NCBI RefSeq assembly: GCF_003725735.1
Contig: NZ_RJTM01000028.1
Coordinates: forward strand, 1 to 64,000
Source: Sinomicrobium pectinilyticum
Lineage (GTDB): Bacteria > Bacteroidota > Bacteroidia > Flavobacteriales > Flavobacteriaceae
Length of the DNA: 64,000 nucleotides
Direction: 5' to 3'
The notes beneath the pieces were generated by a model, which was not told the origin of the DNA, ran no database searches, and worked only from the letters and a program-made list of their open reading frames with translations. The first letter of the stretch is position 1; every line of letters begins with the position of its first letter. A program made the translations under genes and the position numbers. Positions 35,705 through 43,660 of this stretch are shown piece by piece.

Positions 35705-37969
35705 ATGGCTTTTGATATTGATATGATTCAAAAGGTCTACGCTGGAATCGCCGAGCGGGTGGACAAAGCTCGTGAAGTGGTAGGTAAGCCGCTGACCTTA
35801 TCTGAAAAGATTTTATATGCCCACCTTTGGGATGGTAATCCCACAACGGCATTTAAGAGAGGTGCAGATTATGTGGACTTTGCCCCGGACAGAATAGCCT
35901 GCCAGGACGCTACGGCACAGATGGCGTTGTTGCAGTTTATGCGTGCCGGAAGGCCCCAGGTGGCTGTTCCTACTACTGTACACTGTGATCACCTGATCCA
36001 GGCCAAGGTAGGTGCGGACAAGGATCTTAAAAGAGCCAATGAAACCAGTAATGAGGTATTTGACTTTCTCGGGTCGGTATCTAACAAATACGGTATAGGC
36101 TTCTGGAAGCCGGGTGCCGGTATTATTCACCAGGTAGTGCTTGAAAACTACGCTTTCCCGGGAGGTATGATGATCGGAACGGATTCCCATACGGTAAATG
36201 CCGGGGGATTGGGAATGATAGCCATAGGTGTCGGTGGTGCCGATGCGGTGGATGTAATGGCCGGGATGCCATGGGAATTGAAATTCCCGAAACTGATCGG
36301 AGTGAAATTAACCGGTAAGCTTTCCGGGTGGACTGCTCCCAAAGATGTTATCCTTAAAGTAGCCGGGATCCTCACTGTAAAAGGAGGTACCGGTGCTATT
36401 GTAGAATATTTCGGAGAAGGTGCCAGGGCAATGTCCTGTACCGGTAAAGGTACTATCTGTAATATGGGTGCCGAAGTAGGTGCAACCACTTCTACCTTTG
36501 GTTACGACGAATCCATGGACAGGTATCTCCGTTCCACAGGACGTGAAGATGTTGCCGATGCAGCCAATAAAGTAAAAGAGTACCTTACTGCCGATCCGGA
36601 TGTATATGCAAATCCGGAGCAGTATTTCGATCAGGTTATAGAGATTGATCTTTCCGAGCTGGAGCCCCACCTGAACGGGCCTTTTACTCCGGACCTTGCT
36701 ACGCCGATATCCAAAATGAAAGAGGCGGCAAAAGAAAACGACTGGCCGCTGAAAGTTGAGTACGGACTAATAGGCTCCTGTACCAACTCTTCTTATGAAG
36801 ATATTTCAAGGGCGGCATCGCTTGCCAGGCAGGTATCGGATAAGAAGTTAAAGACAAAATCAAACTTCACCATAACTCCAGGATCAGAGCAGGTGCGTTA
36901 CACTATCGAAAGGGACGGGTTTATCGATACCTTCAACAAAATCGGTGCAACGGTATTCGCCAATGCATGCGGCCCTTGTATAGGTATGTGGGACCGTGCT
37001 GGTGCTGAAAAAGAAGAGCGTAATACCATCGTGCATTCCTTTAACAGGAACTTTGCTAAGAGAGCGGATGGTAATCCTAATACCCTCGCTTTTGTGGGGT
37101 CTCCCGAATTGGTAACTGCAATCGCTATCTCCGGAAGGCTTGATTTTAATCCTTTGAAAGATAAGCTTATTAACGAAGATGGAGAGGAAGTGATGCTGGA
37201 TGAGCCAAGAGGGTACGAACTTCCGCCCGAAGGTTTTGCCGTGGAAGATGCAGGATATCAGGCCCCGGCAGAAGACGGAAGCGATGTGGAGGTTGTAGTG
37301 TCTCCTACATCGGAGCGTCTACAGCTGTTAACGCCGTTTGAGCCCTGGGACGGGAAAAATATTCTTGGTGCGAAGTTGCTTATCAAGGCTTACGGTAAAT
37401 GTACCACAGACCATATTTCCATGGCGGGACCATGGTTGCGTTATCGCGGTCACCTCGATAATATATCCAATAACTGTCTTATCGGAGCTGTGAATGCATA
37501 TAACATGAAGACAAACTTTGTGAAAAACCAGCTTACAGGCGAATATGGAGGGGTGCCGGATACACAAAGAGAGTATAAGGCGGCAGGAATGCCTACGGTA
37601 GTAGTTGGCGACCATAACTACGGGGAAGGTTCTTCCCGTGAGCATGCTGCAATGGAGCCCCGTCACCTCGGTGTTAAAGTAGTGCTTGTAAAATCGTTTG
37701 CACGTATTCACGAAACTAACCTTAAAAAACAGGGGATGCTTGGTCTTACATTTGCCAATGAGGCAGATTACGACCTGATACAGGAAGACGACACGTTCAA
37801 CTTTGTGGATCTCGAAGAATTTGCGCCCAATAAGCCTGTAACCATCGAAGTGGTCCACGCTGACGGAAGTAAAGATACCGTTATTGCCAACCATAGCTAT
37901 AACGAAGGGCAGATAGCCTGGTTTAAGGCAGGTTCCGCATTGAACCTTATTGCTGCCGGGAAGGCTTAA
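35705..37969 (+). CDS. Aconitate hydratase, mitochondrial-type
   Basis: 754 residues, shorter than AcnA/IRP1 enzymes (about 890) and matching the mitochondrial aconitase type common in Bacteroidota. It interconverts citrate and isocitrate in the TCA cycle through a [4Fe-4S] cluster. Cluster Cys are in [15 protein letters not shown] and [13 protein letters not shown]; the substrate-binding signature [25 protein letters not shown] is intact. The C-terminal swivelling domain starts around residue 580 with [26 protein letters not shown], and [15 protein letters not shown] holds a conserved Ser-Arg of the active site. It is monocistronic with its own promoter and a strong terminator. Confidence 0.97.
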   Translation: MAFDIDMIQKVYAGIAERVDKAREVVGKPLTLSEKILYAHLWDGNPTTAFKRGADYVDFAPDRIACQDATAQMALLQFMRAGRPQVAVPTTVHCDHLIQAKVGADKDLKRANETSNEVFDFLGSVSNKYGIGFWKPGAGIIHQVVLENYAFPGGMMIGTDSHTVNAGGLGMIAIGVGGADAVDVMAGMPWELKFPKLIGVKLTGKLSGWTAPKDVILKVAGILTVKGGTGAIVEYFGEGARAMSCTGKGTICNMGAEVGATTSTFGYDESMDRYLRSTGREDVADAANKVKEYLTADPDVYANPEQYFDQVIEIDLSELEPHLNGPFTPDLATPISKMKEAAKENDWPLKVEYGLIGSCTNSSYEDISRAASLARQVSDKKLKTKSNFTITPGSEQVRYTIERDGFIDTFNKIGATVFANACGPCIGMWDRAGAEKEERNTIVHSFNRNFAKRADGNPNTLAFVGSPELVTAIAISGRLDFNPLKDKLINEDGEEVMLDEPRGYELPPEGFAVEDAGYQAPAEDGSDVEVVVSPTSERLQLLTPFEPWDGKNILGAKLLIKAYGKCTTDHISMAGPWLRYRGHLDNISNNCLIGAVNAYNMKTNFVKNQLTGEYGGVPDTQREYKAAGMPTVVVGDHNYGEGSSREHAAMEPRHLGVKVVLVKSFARIHETNLKKQGMLGLTFANEADYDLIQEDDTFNFVDLEEFAPNKPVTIEVVHADGSKDTVIANHSYNEGQIAWFKAGSALNLIAAGKA

Positions 37970-37998
37970 GCGATAAAGTTGAAATATATAATTCCAGA

Positions 37999-38030
37999 AA
38001 AACTCCCGGTTCCGGGAGTTTTTTATTTTT
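37999..38030 (+). terminator. Terminator after aconitase
   Basis: AAAACTCCCGG (37999-38009), TT, CCGGGAGTTTT (38012-38022), then TTATTTTT. Its T run overlaps the next promoter box. Confidence 0.88.
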
Positions 38031-38031
38031 G
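38024..38031 (+). promoter_or_regulatory. -7 box TATTTTTG embedded in the aconitase terminator
   Basis: The T-tract of the terminator forms an exact TAnnTTTG box for the TlpA-like gene at 38091 (leader about 56 bases). Confidence 0.45.
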
Positions 38032-38090
38032 TAGTGGGAGTTCCCTGAAAGGCAGAACGCCATTGTGATAATCCAAACAAAAGTTCAACT

Positions 38091-38642
38091 ATGAAAAAAC
38101 GAACGGTTAAAAATGTCCTGCTTATATTGTTGGTGCTGTCTTTCTTCGTTACCCCCCTCGGCTTTGAGAGTAAAGTTCTCCTCAGCCGGGTGTTTGCGCC
38201 GAAACCGGAAATTGTGGAACCCCAGGATCGCGAAAAGATTTCCGGATATGACTGGAGGCTGAAGGATGCGGATTGGAAAATATTTAACTTTAATCGGTCC
38301 GAGGGACGTGTCGTTTTTGTGAATTTCTGGGCTTCGTGGCGTATTCCTTCCATAGCGGAAAGGAAAAGTATTCAGAAGCTTTACGATACCTATAAGGGCA
38401 GGATGGACTTTTATATGATCACAAATGAAAAAAAGGAACCTGTCCTGGAGCTGATGGAGGAGAGGGGATATGCTTTCCCGGTAACCTATCTTATAATAGG
38501 TGAAAAAATGCCCCTGGATGCTACAAAAGTACCCTCCGGGTATATTATAGATAAAAACGGATATATAGTGGCAGAGAGCGAAGGAATAGCCGATTGGGAC
38601 AATGCCGACATAAGGCAGTTGCTCGATACCCTGCTGCAATAA
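38091..38642 (+). CDS. TlpA-like thioredoxin-fold protein lacking both active-site Cys
   Basis: 183 residues. An N-terminal membrane anchor (VLLILLVLSFFVTPLGF) is followed by a thioredoxin fold on the periplasmic side. VVFVNFWASWRIPSIAERKSIQKLYDTY aligns with the catalytic region of its downstream neighbour, FWATWCPPCIAEMPALHRLY, but Arg84 and Ser87 replace the two Cys. The cis-Pro loop is kept (TKVPSGYIID), as is the terminal ADWDNADIRQLLDTLL. With no Cys in the mature domain it cannot act as a disulfide reductase; a chaperone, binding or regulatory role is more likely. It precedes the intact paralogue by 37 bases and is probably co-transcribed. Confidence 0.88.
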   Translation: MKKRTVKNVLLILLVLSFFVTPLGFESKVLLSRVFAPKPEIVEPQDREKISGYDWRLKDADWKIFNFNRSEGRVVFVNFWASWRIPSIAERKSIQKLYDTYKGRMDFYMITNEKKEPVLELMEERGYAFPVTYLIIGEKMPLDATKVPSGYIIDKNGYIVAESEGIADWDNADIRQLLDTLLQ

Positions 38643-38679
38643 TTCCGGATCCGGTGATTGTCTGTTAAGTGCTTGCGTC

Positions 38680-39240
38680 GTGAAAATCTCAAAAAATCAG
38701 ATATACAATCTTTCCCTGCTGGTGTTCGCGGTCCTTGTATTATTTACTCCTGTGGGGACGGCCGTAAAAGTGTGGGTCAACCGGCTTGTGGCTGTCAGTC
38801 CTTTCCGGACTCCGGAAGAGCATCGGGAGAATATCGGCAGCTATCACTGGGACTTAAGAACACAGGATGGTGGAATTTATGATTTTAGCAATGCCAGGGA
38901 TAAGGTGGTGCTGATCAATTTCTGGGCTACCTGGTGCCCTCCGTGTATTGCTGAAATGCCTGCCTTGCACCGGCTGTATAAAGATTACGGGAACAAGGTG
39001 GTTTTTCTCTTTGTGACCGGTGAAGATCCGGAAACCGTCCGGGAATTCCTTAGGCGGAAAGAATGGGATATCCCGGCTTATTTCCCGCTGACCAGTGCGC
39101 CGGAAAAGATATATTCTTCGAGCATTCCGGTAACCTGGGTGCTGAATAAAAAAGGGGATATTGTGATTGGGAAAAAAGGAGTCGCTGCCTGGGACAGTGA
39201 TGAAGTTCGTGATATATTAGACGTGTTGATTGCCGAATAG
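38680..39240 (+). CDS. TlpA-family membrane-anchored thioredoxin
   Basis: 186 residues, GTG start at 38680. It has an N-terminal anchor (LSLLVFAVLVLFTPVGTAV) and a periplasmic thioredoxin domain with WCPPC (Cys86, Cys89) and cis-Pro in SIPVTWVLNKKG. TlpA/ResA-type proteins reduce disulfides in the periplasm, for example during cytochrome c maturation. Same architecture, length and ending (AAWDSDEVRDILDVLI) as the upstream Cys-less paralogue, so a tandem duplication followed by loss of the active site in one copy is clear. Its redox partner (DsbD/CcdA) is not in the window. Confidence 0.92.
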   Translation: MKISKNQIYNLSLLVFAVLVLFTPVGTAVKVWVNRLVAVSPFRTPEEHRENIGSYHWDLRTQDGGIYDFSNARDKVVLINFWATWCPPCIAEMPALHRLYKDYGNKVVFLFVTGEDPETVREFLRRKEWDIPAYFPLTSAPEKIYSSSIPVTWVLNKKGDIVIGKKGVAAWDSDEVRDILDVLIAE

Positions 39241-39342
39241 GTGTAATGTATTTGCTGTGATCTCTTTTTGTCGGGGCAGAAAGAGAAAATATTATCCGGA
39301 ACAGCTGATTATTGTGGAGTATAAGGAAGATTGAAATGTCTG

Positions 39343-39372
39343 AAAAAAAAGAAACCCCTAGGTAAACAGGGG
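39343..39372 (-). terminator. Terminator of the tRNA cluster
   Basis: On the minus strand CCCCT/AGGGG arms (39368-39372 and 39355-39359) precede TTTCTTTTTTTT (39354-39343). Confidence 0.7.
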
Positions 39373-39385
39373 CTCGAAATAAGAG

Positions 39386-39469
39386 TGCTCACGACTGGAT
39401 TCGAACCAGCACGTCCTTGCGAACACCACCCCCTCAAGATGGCGTGTCTACCAATTTCACCACGTGAGC
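39386..39469 (-). tRNA. tRNA-Leu (GAG)
   Basis: 84 bases. Acceptor GCTCACG pairs with CGTGAGC plus discriminator A. The anticodon stem CCATC/GGTGG encloses loop TTGAGGG, so the anticodon is GAG. The long variable arm and T-loop TTCGAAT are present. CCA is not encoded. Last gene of a three-tRNA cluster. Confidence 0.95.
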
Positions 39470-39481
39470 AAAAATTCGTGG

Positions 39482-39554
39482 TGACCTGGCTGGGGCTCGA
39501 ACCCAGGACCCTCTCCTTAAAAGGGAGATGCTCTACCAGCTGAGCTACCAGGTC
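39482..39554 (-). tRNA. tRNA-Lys (TTT), downstream copy
   Basis: 73 bases. Acceptor GACCTGG/CCAGGTC, discriminator A; anticodon stem TCTCC/GGAGA with loop CTTTTAA (anticodon TTT); T-loop TTCGAGC. No encoded CCA. It differs by one base from the copy at 39715-39787 (CAGCTGG versus CAGTTGG in the D-arm). Confidence 0.96.
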
Positions 39555-39641
39555 AATTAGATTAAATTATTTGTTGTATAATGTAAAGAACACTTACTGC
39601 GGTCTGTTTTCTTACGGGAGACCAAAAATTCAGATTTTACA

Positions 39642-39680
39642 GTGACCTGGCTGGGGCTCCCTTCGACAAGCTCAGGGTAA
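39642..39680 (-). repeat. tRNA-Lys 3' remnant joined to a dispersed CTTCGACAAGCTCAGG repeat
   Basis: Plus-strand bases 39642-39659 are identical to the 3' end of both tRNA-Lys genes (17-18 bases) and then switch, exactly at GGGCTC, into CCTTCGACAAGCTCAGGG. The rest of the tRNA is missing. Confidence 0.75.
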
Positions 39681-39714
39681 ACCTTCTCGCCCGGATCATA
39701 TAGTAATAATCGTG

Positions 39715-39787
39715 TGACCTGGCTGGGGCTCGAACCCAGGACCCTCTCCTTAAAAGGGAGATGCTCTACCAACTGAGCTACCAGGTC
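39715..39787 (-). tRNA. tRNA-Lys (TTT), upstream copy
   Basis: 73 bases, the same structure and anticodon TTT as the copy at 39482, with the D-arm base change noted there. First gene of the cluster. Confidence 0.96.
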
Positions 39788-39816
39788 ATTCAAAGAATCG
39801 CCTTTTCAGGCAGATT

Positions 39817-39858
39817 GCCCGCCGTTGCTGGCGGTAAGCCTCCTTCTCGGTAGGCGGG
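39817..39858. repeat. GC-rich inverted repeat upstream of the tRNA cluster
   Basis: CCCGCC (39818-39823) with GGCGGG (39853-39858) and GCCAGCAACGGC-like inner sequence. This type of TGCCCGCC...GGCGGGTGCA element recurs in Bacteroidota intergenic DNA. Confidence 0.5.
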
Positions 39859-39965
39859 TGCAAATATAACATCAATAATTTATTTTTCAAGGCGATTTTA
39901 ATATAAATTTGTCTTTTTTTTAGAAGTGAAGTATAATGTATTGTATTTAAATAGATTAAAGTTTT

Positions 39966-40481
39966 ATGGTAATTGTATTGATTGGATATATGGGGAGCGG
40001 TAAAAGTGCCGTAGGAAGGAACCTCGCCGAAAAGTTGTCCCTGAAATTTGTGGATATGGACGATTTTATCGAAGAAAAGGAGCAAAAAAGTATCCCGGAG
40101 ATTTTTCGGGACAAGGGAGAAATATATTTTCGCAAGGCAGAGAGTCATCACCTGGAAGCGCTTTTTGCCGGCTCCGGGGACATGGTTGTTGCTCTTGGTG
40201 GCGGTACGCCCTGTTACGGCAGTAATATGGAGTATATACAGGGAACTACGGATAAAGTTGTCTATCTGAGAGCATCTGTGGAGGAGCTTACTGCCCGTCT
40301 TGAGAAGGAAAAGGAACACAGGCCTTTAATAGAGCATCTTTCCGATAGCGAACTGGAAGAGTTTATACGAAAACACCTTTTCGAAAGAAACTTTTTCTAC
40401 CTGAAGGCCAACTACAGTGTAAAAGTAGACGGACGCCCCGTGGAAACCATATCGGATGAAATTATATCGAGAGTGGTATAG
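39966..40481 (+). CDS. aroK: Shikimate kinase
   Basis: 171 residues. It phosphorylates shikimate with ATP in the aromatic amino-acid pathway. The Walker A loop is GYMGSGKSAVG; shikimate is held by DMDDFIEEK (Asp-rich) and by Arg in FRKAESHHL; VVALGGGTPCY is the substrate-binding Gly-rich loop; the lid has RPLIEHL with the catalytic Arg. The length is standard. It converges with the phosphoribosyltransferase gene, with only three bases between stops. Other aro genes are not nearby. Confidence 0.96.
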   Translation: MVIVLIGYMGSGKSAVGRNLAEKLSLKFVDMDDFIEEKEQKSIPEIFRDKGEIYFRKAESHHLEALFAGSGDMVVALGGGTPCYGSNMEYIQGTTDKVVYLRASVEELTARLEKEKEHRPLIEHLSDSELEEFIRKHLFERNFFYLKANYSVKVDGRPVETISDEIISRVV

Positions 40482-40484
40482 ATG

Positions 40485-40988
40485 TTATTGCAGGTAAGCA
40501 ACATTTTCCTCTTCACCGAATTCCACACTGACGTGTTCCTGGAGAGAGGTGGAGAGGGAAATGCCCTTGAAGTCCGCTTTGATGGGGTAACGTTTGTGGT
40601 TCCTGTCTATGAGAACTGCGGTCTTTAATTTTTTAAGAGGTACGTTTAGGAAGTGCTTAACCCCGTATATTAATGTGGCACCCGAATTAAGGACATCGTC
40701 AATCAGTACGACGGCCTTGTCCCGGTAAGCGCTTTCCGGAAGGGAGGTTTTAACCGGGTTTGTTGGGTTTACCTTGTCTACCGTAACTTCACAGAGGGTT
40801 ATGTTGATATCGGAGATATCGCCTAATACGGCAGCGATCTTTTCCGCAAAAGTCAGGCCGGCGGAAACAATACCAGCTACAACAATCTCGTCTTCATCTA
40901 CAAAAGTTTCATATATCTGGTAAGCGATTCGTCGTATTTTGTGTTCTATTTCTTCGTGCCCGAGGATCTTATTCTCCGTAATGGTCAT
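40485..40988 (-). CDS. Type I phosphoribosyltransferase (PyrR/Hpt-like)
   Basis: 167 residues. The PRPP-binding motif AVVLIDDVLNSGATLIYGVKHF is intact, and VVAGIVSAGLTFAEKIAAVL supplies the pyrophosphate loop. The spacing and the C-terminal strands DFKGISLSTSLQEHVSVEFGEEENVAYL are closest to PyrR (the uracil PRTase/regulator group). No PyrR RNA-binding site or pyr operon is adjacent, so a salvage role with unknown base is as likely. The same gene order next to aroK is, to my memory, common in Flavobacteria. Monocistronic. Confidence 0.88.
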   Translation of the reverse strand: MTITENKILGHEEIEHKIRRIAYQIYETFVDEDEIVVAGIVSAGLTFAEKIAAVLGDISDINITLCEVTVDKVNPTNPVKTSLPESAYRDKAVVLIDDVLNSGATLIYGVKHFLNVPLKKLKTAVLIDRNHKRYPIKADFKGISLSTSLQEHVSVEFGEEENVAYLQ

Positions 40989-41046
40989 AACTTTTCTGTT
41001 TGATAGGAAACAACAAATTTACCGATTAAAATGACATGCACAGTAT

Positions 41047-41673
41047 TCAGGCCGAAAAACTCTTTTGGTCTTCGGGACTGTTTTTGTGTTTTTTCGGACG
41101 GAGTATAAAGAAGAGTTCCCTGCCTTCTCTCGGTTTTATGGAGTTGTAGCAGTGTTCCATAACGACTATATTGAAATAGGGGGAAAAACAATCATAATAT
41201 TCCTGTTTATCACCGCCGAAAGGAGGGCCTTCTCCGGTCAGTGGGAAATCGAACAGCAGTCCTGCCAGTTTTCCCTCCGGGTGAAGTAATTGATACATTT
41301 TTCGCGCATATTCCCGCCTGGCTTGCGGCGGAATAGCACAGAAGAAAGTCTGTTCCAGGATAAGGTCAAAAGACATGTCGAGGTCAAAGAAATCCCGATG
41401 GATCAGCTGGGTTTCCGGGAAGTCCGGGACACGTTCTTTAAACCGCAATAGCGGCGGTAAGGCAAAATCCAGGACATGGACGTTCTTAAAGCCGTTCCGG
41501 AAGAGATATTCCGCCTCATGGCCGTTTCCGGCACCCGGGATGAGTATTTTCCGGTCCTTGTCGTCCAGTTGGTCCACATAGGCCTTTATCGGGGCGGATA
41601 TAGTACCGATATCCCAGCCATCCGAACCCGAATGGTAACGATCTTCCCAGTATTTGCCGGTGGTAATATCCAT
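41047..41673 (-). CDS. TPMT-like class I SAM methyltransferase
   Basis: 208 residues from the ATG at 41673 (MDITTGKYWEDRYHSGSDGWDIGTISAPI); a longer frame overlaps hslR and adds nothing family-like. YWEDRY...GWDIG..P is the N-terminal signature of the thiopurine S-methyltransferase superfamily. SAM binding is by ILIPGAGNGHEAEYLFRNGF, followed by VLDFA and FDLILEQTFFCAIPP. Members methylate thiol, selenium or tellurium compounds or thiopurines. The physiological substrate is unknown. The start lies four bases after the hslR stop, so the two form an operon. Confidence 0.9.
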   Translation of the reverse strand: MDITTGKYWEDRYHSGSDGWDIGTISAPIKAYVDQLDDKDRKILIPGAGNGHEAEYLFRNGFKNVHVLDFALPPLLRFKERVPDFPETQLIHRDFFDLDMSFDLILEQTFFCAIPPQARREYARKMYQLLHPEGKLAGLLFDFPLTGEGPPFGGDKQEYYDCFSPYFNIVVMEHCYNSIKPREGRELFFILRPKKHKNSPEDQKSFSA

Positions 41674-41677
41674 AGTA

Positions 41678-42067
41678 CTATTCCAGGTCAAGATCATCCG
41701 GATCGTTCTCCACATAGTCGTCAATATCCCTCCGGTCTTTTTTGGTAGGCCTTCCCGTTCCTTTTTTGCGATAATGCTCCTTGGCATATTTCAGGAGTTC
41801 CGCATTCTCAAAAGCTTCCGGCGGGGTAGTATCTCTCCGGTAAATATCGGTGAGTTTTGCGCCGACCCGGCTTGCAGGGATATCCAGGACGATGAGTTCG
41901 TAGTTGATCTGGTTCTTCCGGAGTTTAATCTTATCAGCAGGGAAAACCTCCCTGGAAGGTTTGACGGTCTGGCCGTTTACTTCCACATGTCCTTTTTTAC
42001 AGGCTTCGGTGGCAATATTTCTCGTCTTATAGTAGCGGACACACCACAAATACTTATCAATACGCAT
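41678..42067 (-). CDS. hslR: S4-domain RNA-binding protein (heat-shock protein 15 family)
   Basis: 129 residues. The S4 domain occupies the first 65 residues (MRIDKYLWCVRYYKTRNIATEACKKGHVEVNGQTVKPSREV). The C-terminal tail is basic, then acidic (RKKGTGRPTKKDRRDIDDYVENDPDD). The HslR group binds 50S subunits that carry stalled nascent chains and helps rescue them. First gene of an operon with the methyltransferase; divergent from the FKBP lipoprotein gene, 78 bases away. Confidence 0.92.
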   Translation of the reverse strand: MRIDKYLWCVRYYKTRNIATEACKKGHVEVNGQTVKPSREVFPADKIKLRKNQINYELIVLDIPASRVGAKLTDIYRRDTTPPEAFENAELLKYAKEHYRKKGTGRPTKKDRRDIDDYVENDPDDLDLE

Positions 42068-42119
42068 ACGCTAACGGAAAATCTACGTTAATTAATAAAA
42101 ACAAATTTACAGAAAATTG

Positions 42120-42127
42120 TATCTTGC
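42120..42127 (+). promoter_or_regulatory. Candidate -7 box TATCTTGC for the FKBP lipoprotein gene
   Basis: A variant of TAnnTTTG; the start is predicted near 42131, 15 bases before the ATG. Confidence 0.4.
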
Positions 42128-42145
42128 GCATTCAATTTTTTAACA

Positions 42146-42874
42146 ATGATGAAGATAAACAGACTAGGTTTGGTTGTAATGGGAGCGGTGGTTCTCTTGG
42201 GGGCATGTAGAAACGATGATAACGGAGGTGGTGTCGAAGTCCGGGACCCTGCCGAAGTGGCTGCGGAAAATGATGCGACTATAAGAGAATACCTGAGCAC
42301 CCACTTTTATAACTATGAAGAGTTTGAAGCTTATAAAGACTCTGCGTATGTTGACAGCACAGATTTTGATTTTAAGATCGTTATTGATACCATTGCCGGG
42401 GAGAACAGTGACAAAACCCCGCTGATGGACCAGGTCACGGAAAAGACCATAGCAGTGGAGCTCTCGGCAGACGAGACGCTGGACCATAAAATGTACTATC
42501 TCGTGGCCAGACAGGGAGACAATGACAGTATTCCTGCTACCAAAAGTACGGACTCTACATTGGTAAGGTATAAGGGTTTTTTGCTGAATGATTTTATCTT
42601 TGATAACAGCAATACACCGGTATGGTTTAACCTGTCCAATAATATCCGAGGTTTCCGTGAATTTATGCCTGCATTGAAGTCAGGTGGAGAAATAAATATC
42701 AATGAAGAGGATGGCACTTATGTTATTAGTGGTAATTATGGCATAGGAATGGTATTTATGCCTGCCGGATTAGGGTATTATTCCGGTTCCGGTAGTATTC
42801 CGGCCTATACTCCCGTAGCTTTTACCGTTGATCTTTTGAGGGTGCGGGAAATAAAAGAGGAAGAAGAGGATTGA
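42146..42874 (+). CDS. FKBP-type peptidyl-prolyl isomerase lipoprotein
   Basis: 242 residues. Lipobox VVLLGAC, with Cys at about residue 21, then an Asp/Gly-rich linker and a helical region (ATIREYLSTHFYNYEEFEAYKD). The FKBP fold is in the C-terminal half: LVRYKGFLLNDFIFDNSNTPVWFNL, GFREFMPALKSGGEI, NYGIGMVFMPAGLGYYS and PVAFTVDLLRV. It would catalyse proline isomerisation at the periplasmic face. Sequence divergence from canonical FKBP active-site residues (for example no clear F-x-V-I-P) means activity is not certain. This family is frequent in Flavobacteria, where some members belong to gliding or secretion loci; no such gene is adjacent here. Followed by a strong terminator. Confidence 0.85.
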   Translation: MMKINRLGLVVMGAVVLLGACRNDDNGGGVEVRDPAEVAAENDATIREYLSTHFYNYEEFEAYKDSAYVDSTDFDFKIVIDTIAGENSDKTPLMDQVTEKTIAVELSADETLDHKMYYLVARQGDNDSIPATKSTDSTLVRYKGFLLNDFIFDNSNTPVWFNLSNNIRGFREFMPALKSGGEININEEDGTYVISGNYGIGMVFMPAGLGYYSGSGSIPAYTPVAFTVDLLRVREIKEEEED

Positions 42875-42898
42875 TCCAGGTCCGGAAAAAAGAAAAAT

Positions 42899-42938
42899 AA
42901 AAAACGGTCTGAAAATCCAATTCAGACCGTTTTTTTGT
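42899..42938. terminator. Bidirectional terminator
   Basis: Perfect 15-bp stem (42899-42913 with 42921-42935), loop AATCCAA, with T runs in both directions. It lies between the convergent FKBP and beta-barrel genes. Confidence 0.9.
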
Positions 42939-42963
42939 TTCTTATCAGACGGATATAGCCTCG

Positions 42964-43563
42964 TTAAAACTTATAAGACAGGCCAAAAATAACCTGATTG
43001 GGCCTGCTGTCTATTGTAATGTCACTGTTGGTATTGTTTCGTACAATTTTGGCTTCGGAATCGGAAAGTCCCCTTTCCCACCGGACATCGAGGCCGAGGC
43101 TGCCGAATTCCACACCGAGCCCCATCTGCATACCCAGGGTAAAACTATCTGTATCGATATCCTGAATATCTTCTGCATCAAAATCCGAGTCCACTACAAA
43201 CTGGAAAGAAGGCCCGATAAAGGCATGCGCGAAACCGAGGAATTTTTTACCGATAAGGATCGGTACATCGAGTTTTTGCAGGTCAAAATTTCCTTTGTTA
43301 CCCTGATATTCGTATTCGCTGCTGATCTGGGTATACATAAATTCCGGACGCAGGTACAGCCCTATGATAGGTACATCCCCGCGGAGCCATACTCCGGCGT
43401 GAAATCCGGCTTTTCCTTTTCCGCCATCCAGAATATCTTCTGCCTGATCTTTGAGGTCTCCTGTCTTGTTGTAGTTAAAACCGGCCTTTACACCAAAGTC
43501 GATTTGGGAAAACCCGGCAGCGCTTACAAAAAGCATAGCAATAATTAAAAGCGATCTTTTCAT
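42964..43563 (-). CDS. Outer-membrane beta-barrel protein (porin family)
   Basis: 199 residues, signal peptide MKRSLLIIAMLFVSAAGFSQ. The mature part begins with FGVKAGFNYNKTG, shows alternating amphipathic strands of 8-10 residues and ends ...QVIFGLSYKF with a terminal Phe, the outer-membrane insertion signal. This is the small eight-stranded 'outer membrane beta-barrel' (PorT-like) type abundant in Bacteroidota. It probably has no wide pore. An acidic loop DSDFDAEDIQDIDTDS is notable and could bind metal, which is speculative. Confidence 0.88.
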   Translation of the reverse strand: MKRSLLIIAMLFVSAAGFSQIDFGVKAGFNYNKTGDLKDQAEDILDGGKGKAGFHAGVWLRGDVPIIGLYLRPEFMYTQISSEYEYQGNKGNFDLQKLDVPILIGKKFLGFAHAFIGPSFQFVVDSDFDAEDIQDIDTDSFTLGMQMGLGVEFGSLGLDVRWERGLSDSEAKIVRNNTNSDITIDSRPNQVIFGLSYKF

Positions 43564-43660
43564 AGGTAGGATTTAATTCCCGGAGTATATAATTTTAACC
43601 CGGGATGGTTAATAAATAATTACCTTTTTCAGCAGACATATTCTTTTGCTAAAGAAAAGT

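Noticed and set aside
37328-38353. 341-codon minus-strand open frame
   Set aside because: Runs across the aconitase end, its terminator and the next gene; no recognisable domain.
39557-39793. 78-codon minus-strand frame (and a 70-codon plus-strand frame at 39331-39543)
   Set aside because: Both are translations of tRNA-Lys/Leu genes and flanks; such frames are well-known artefacts over tRNAs.
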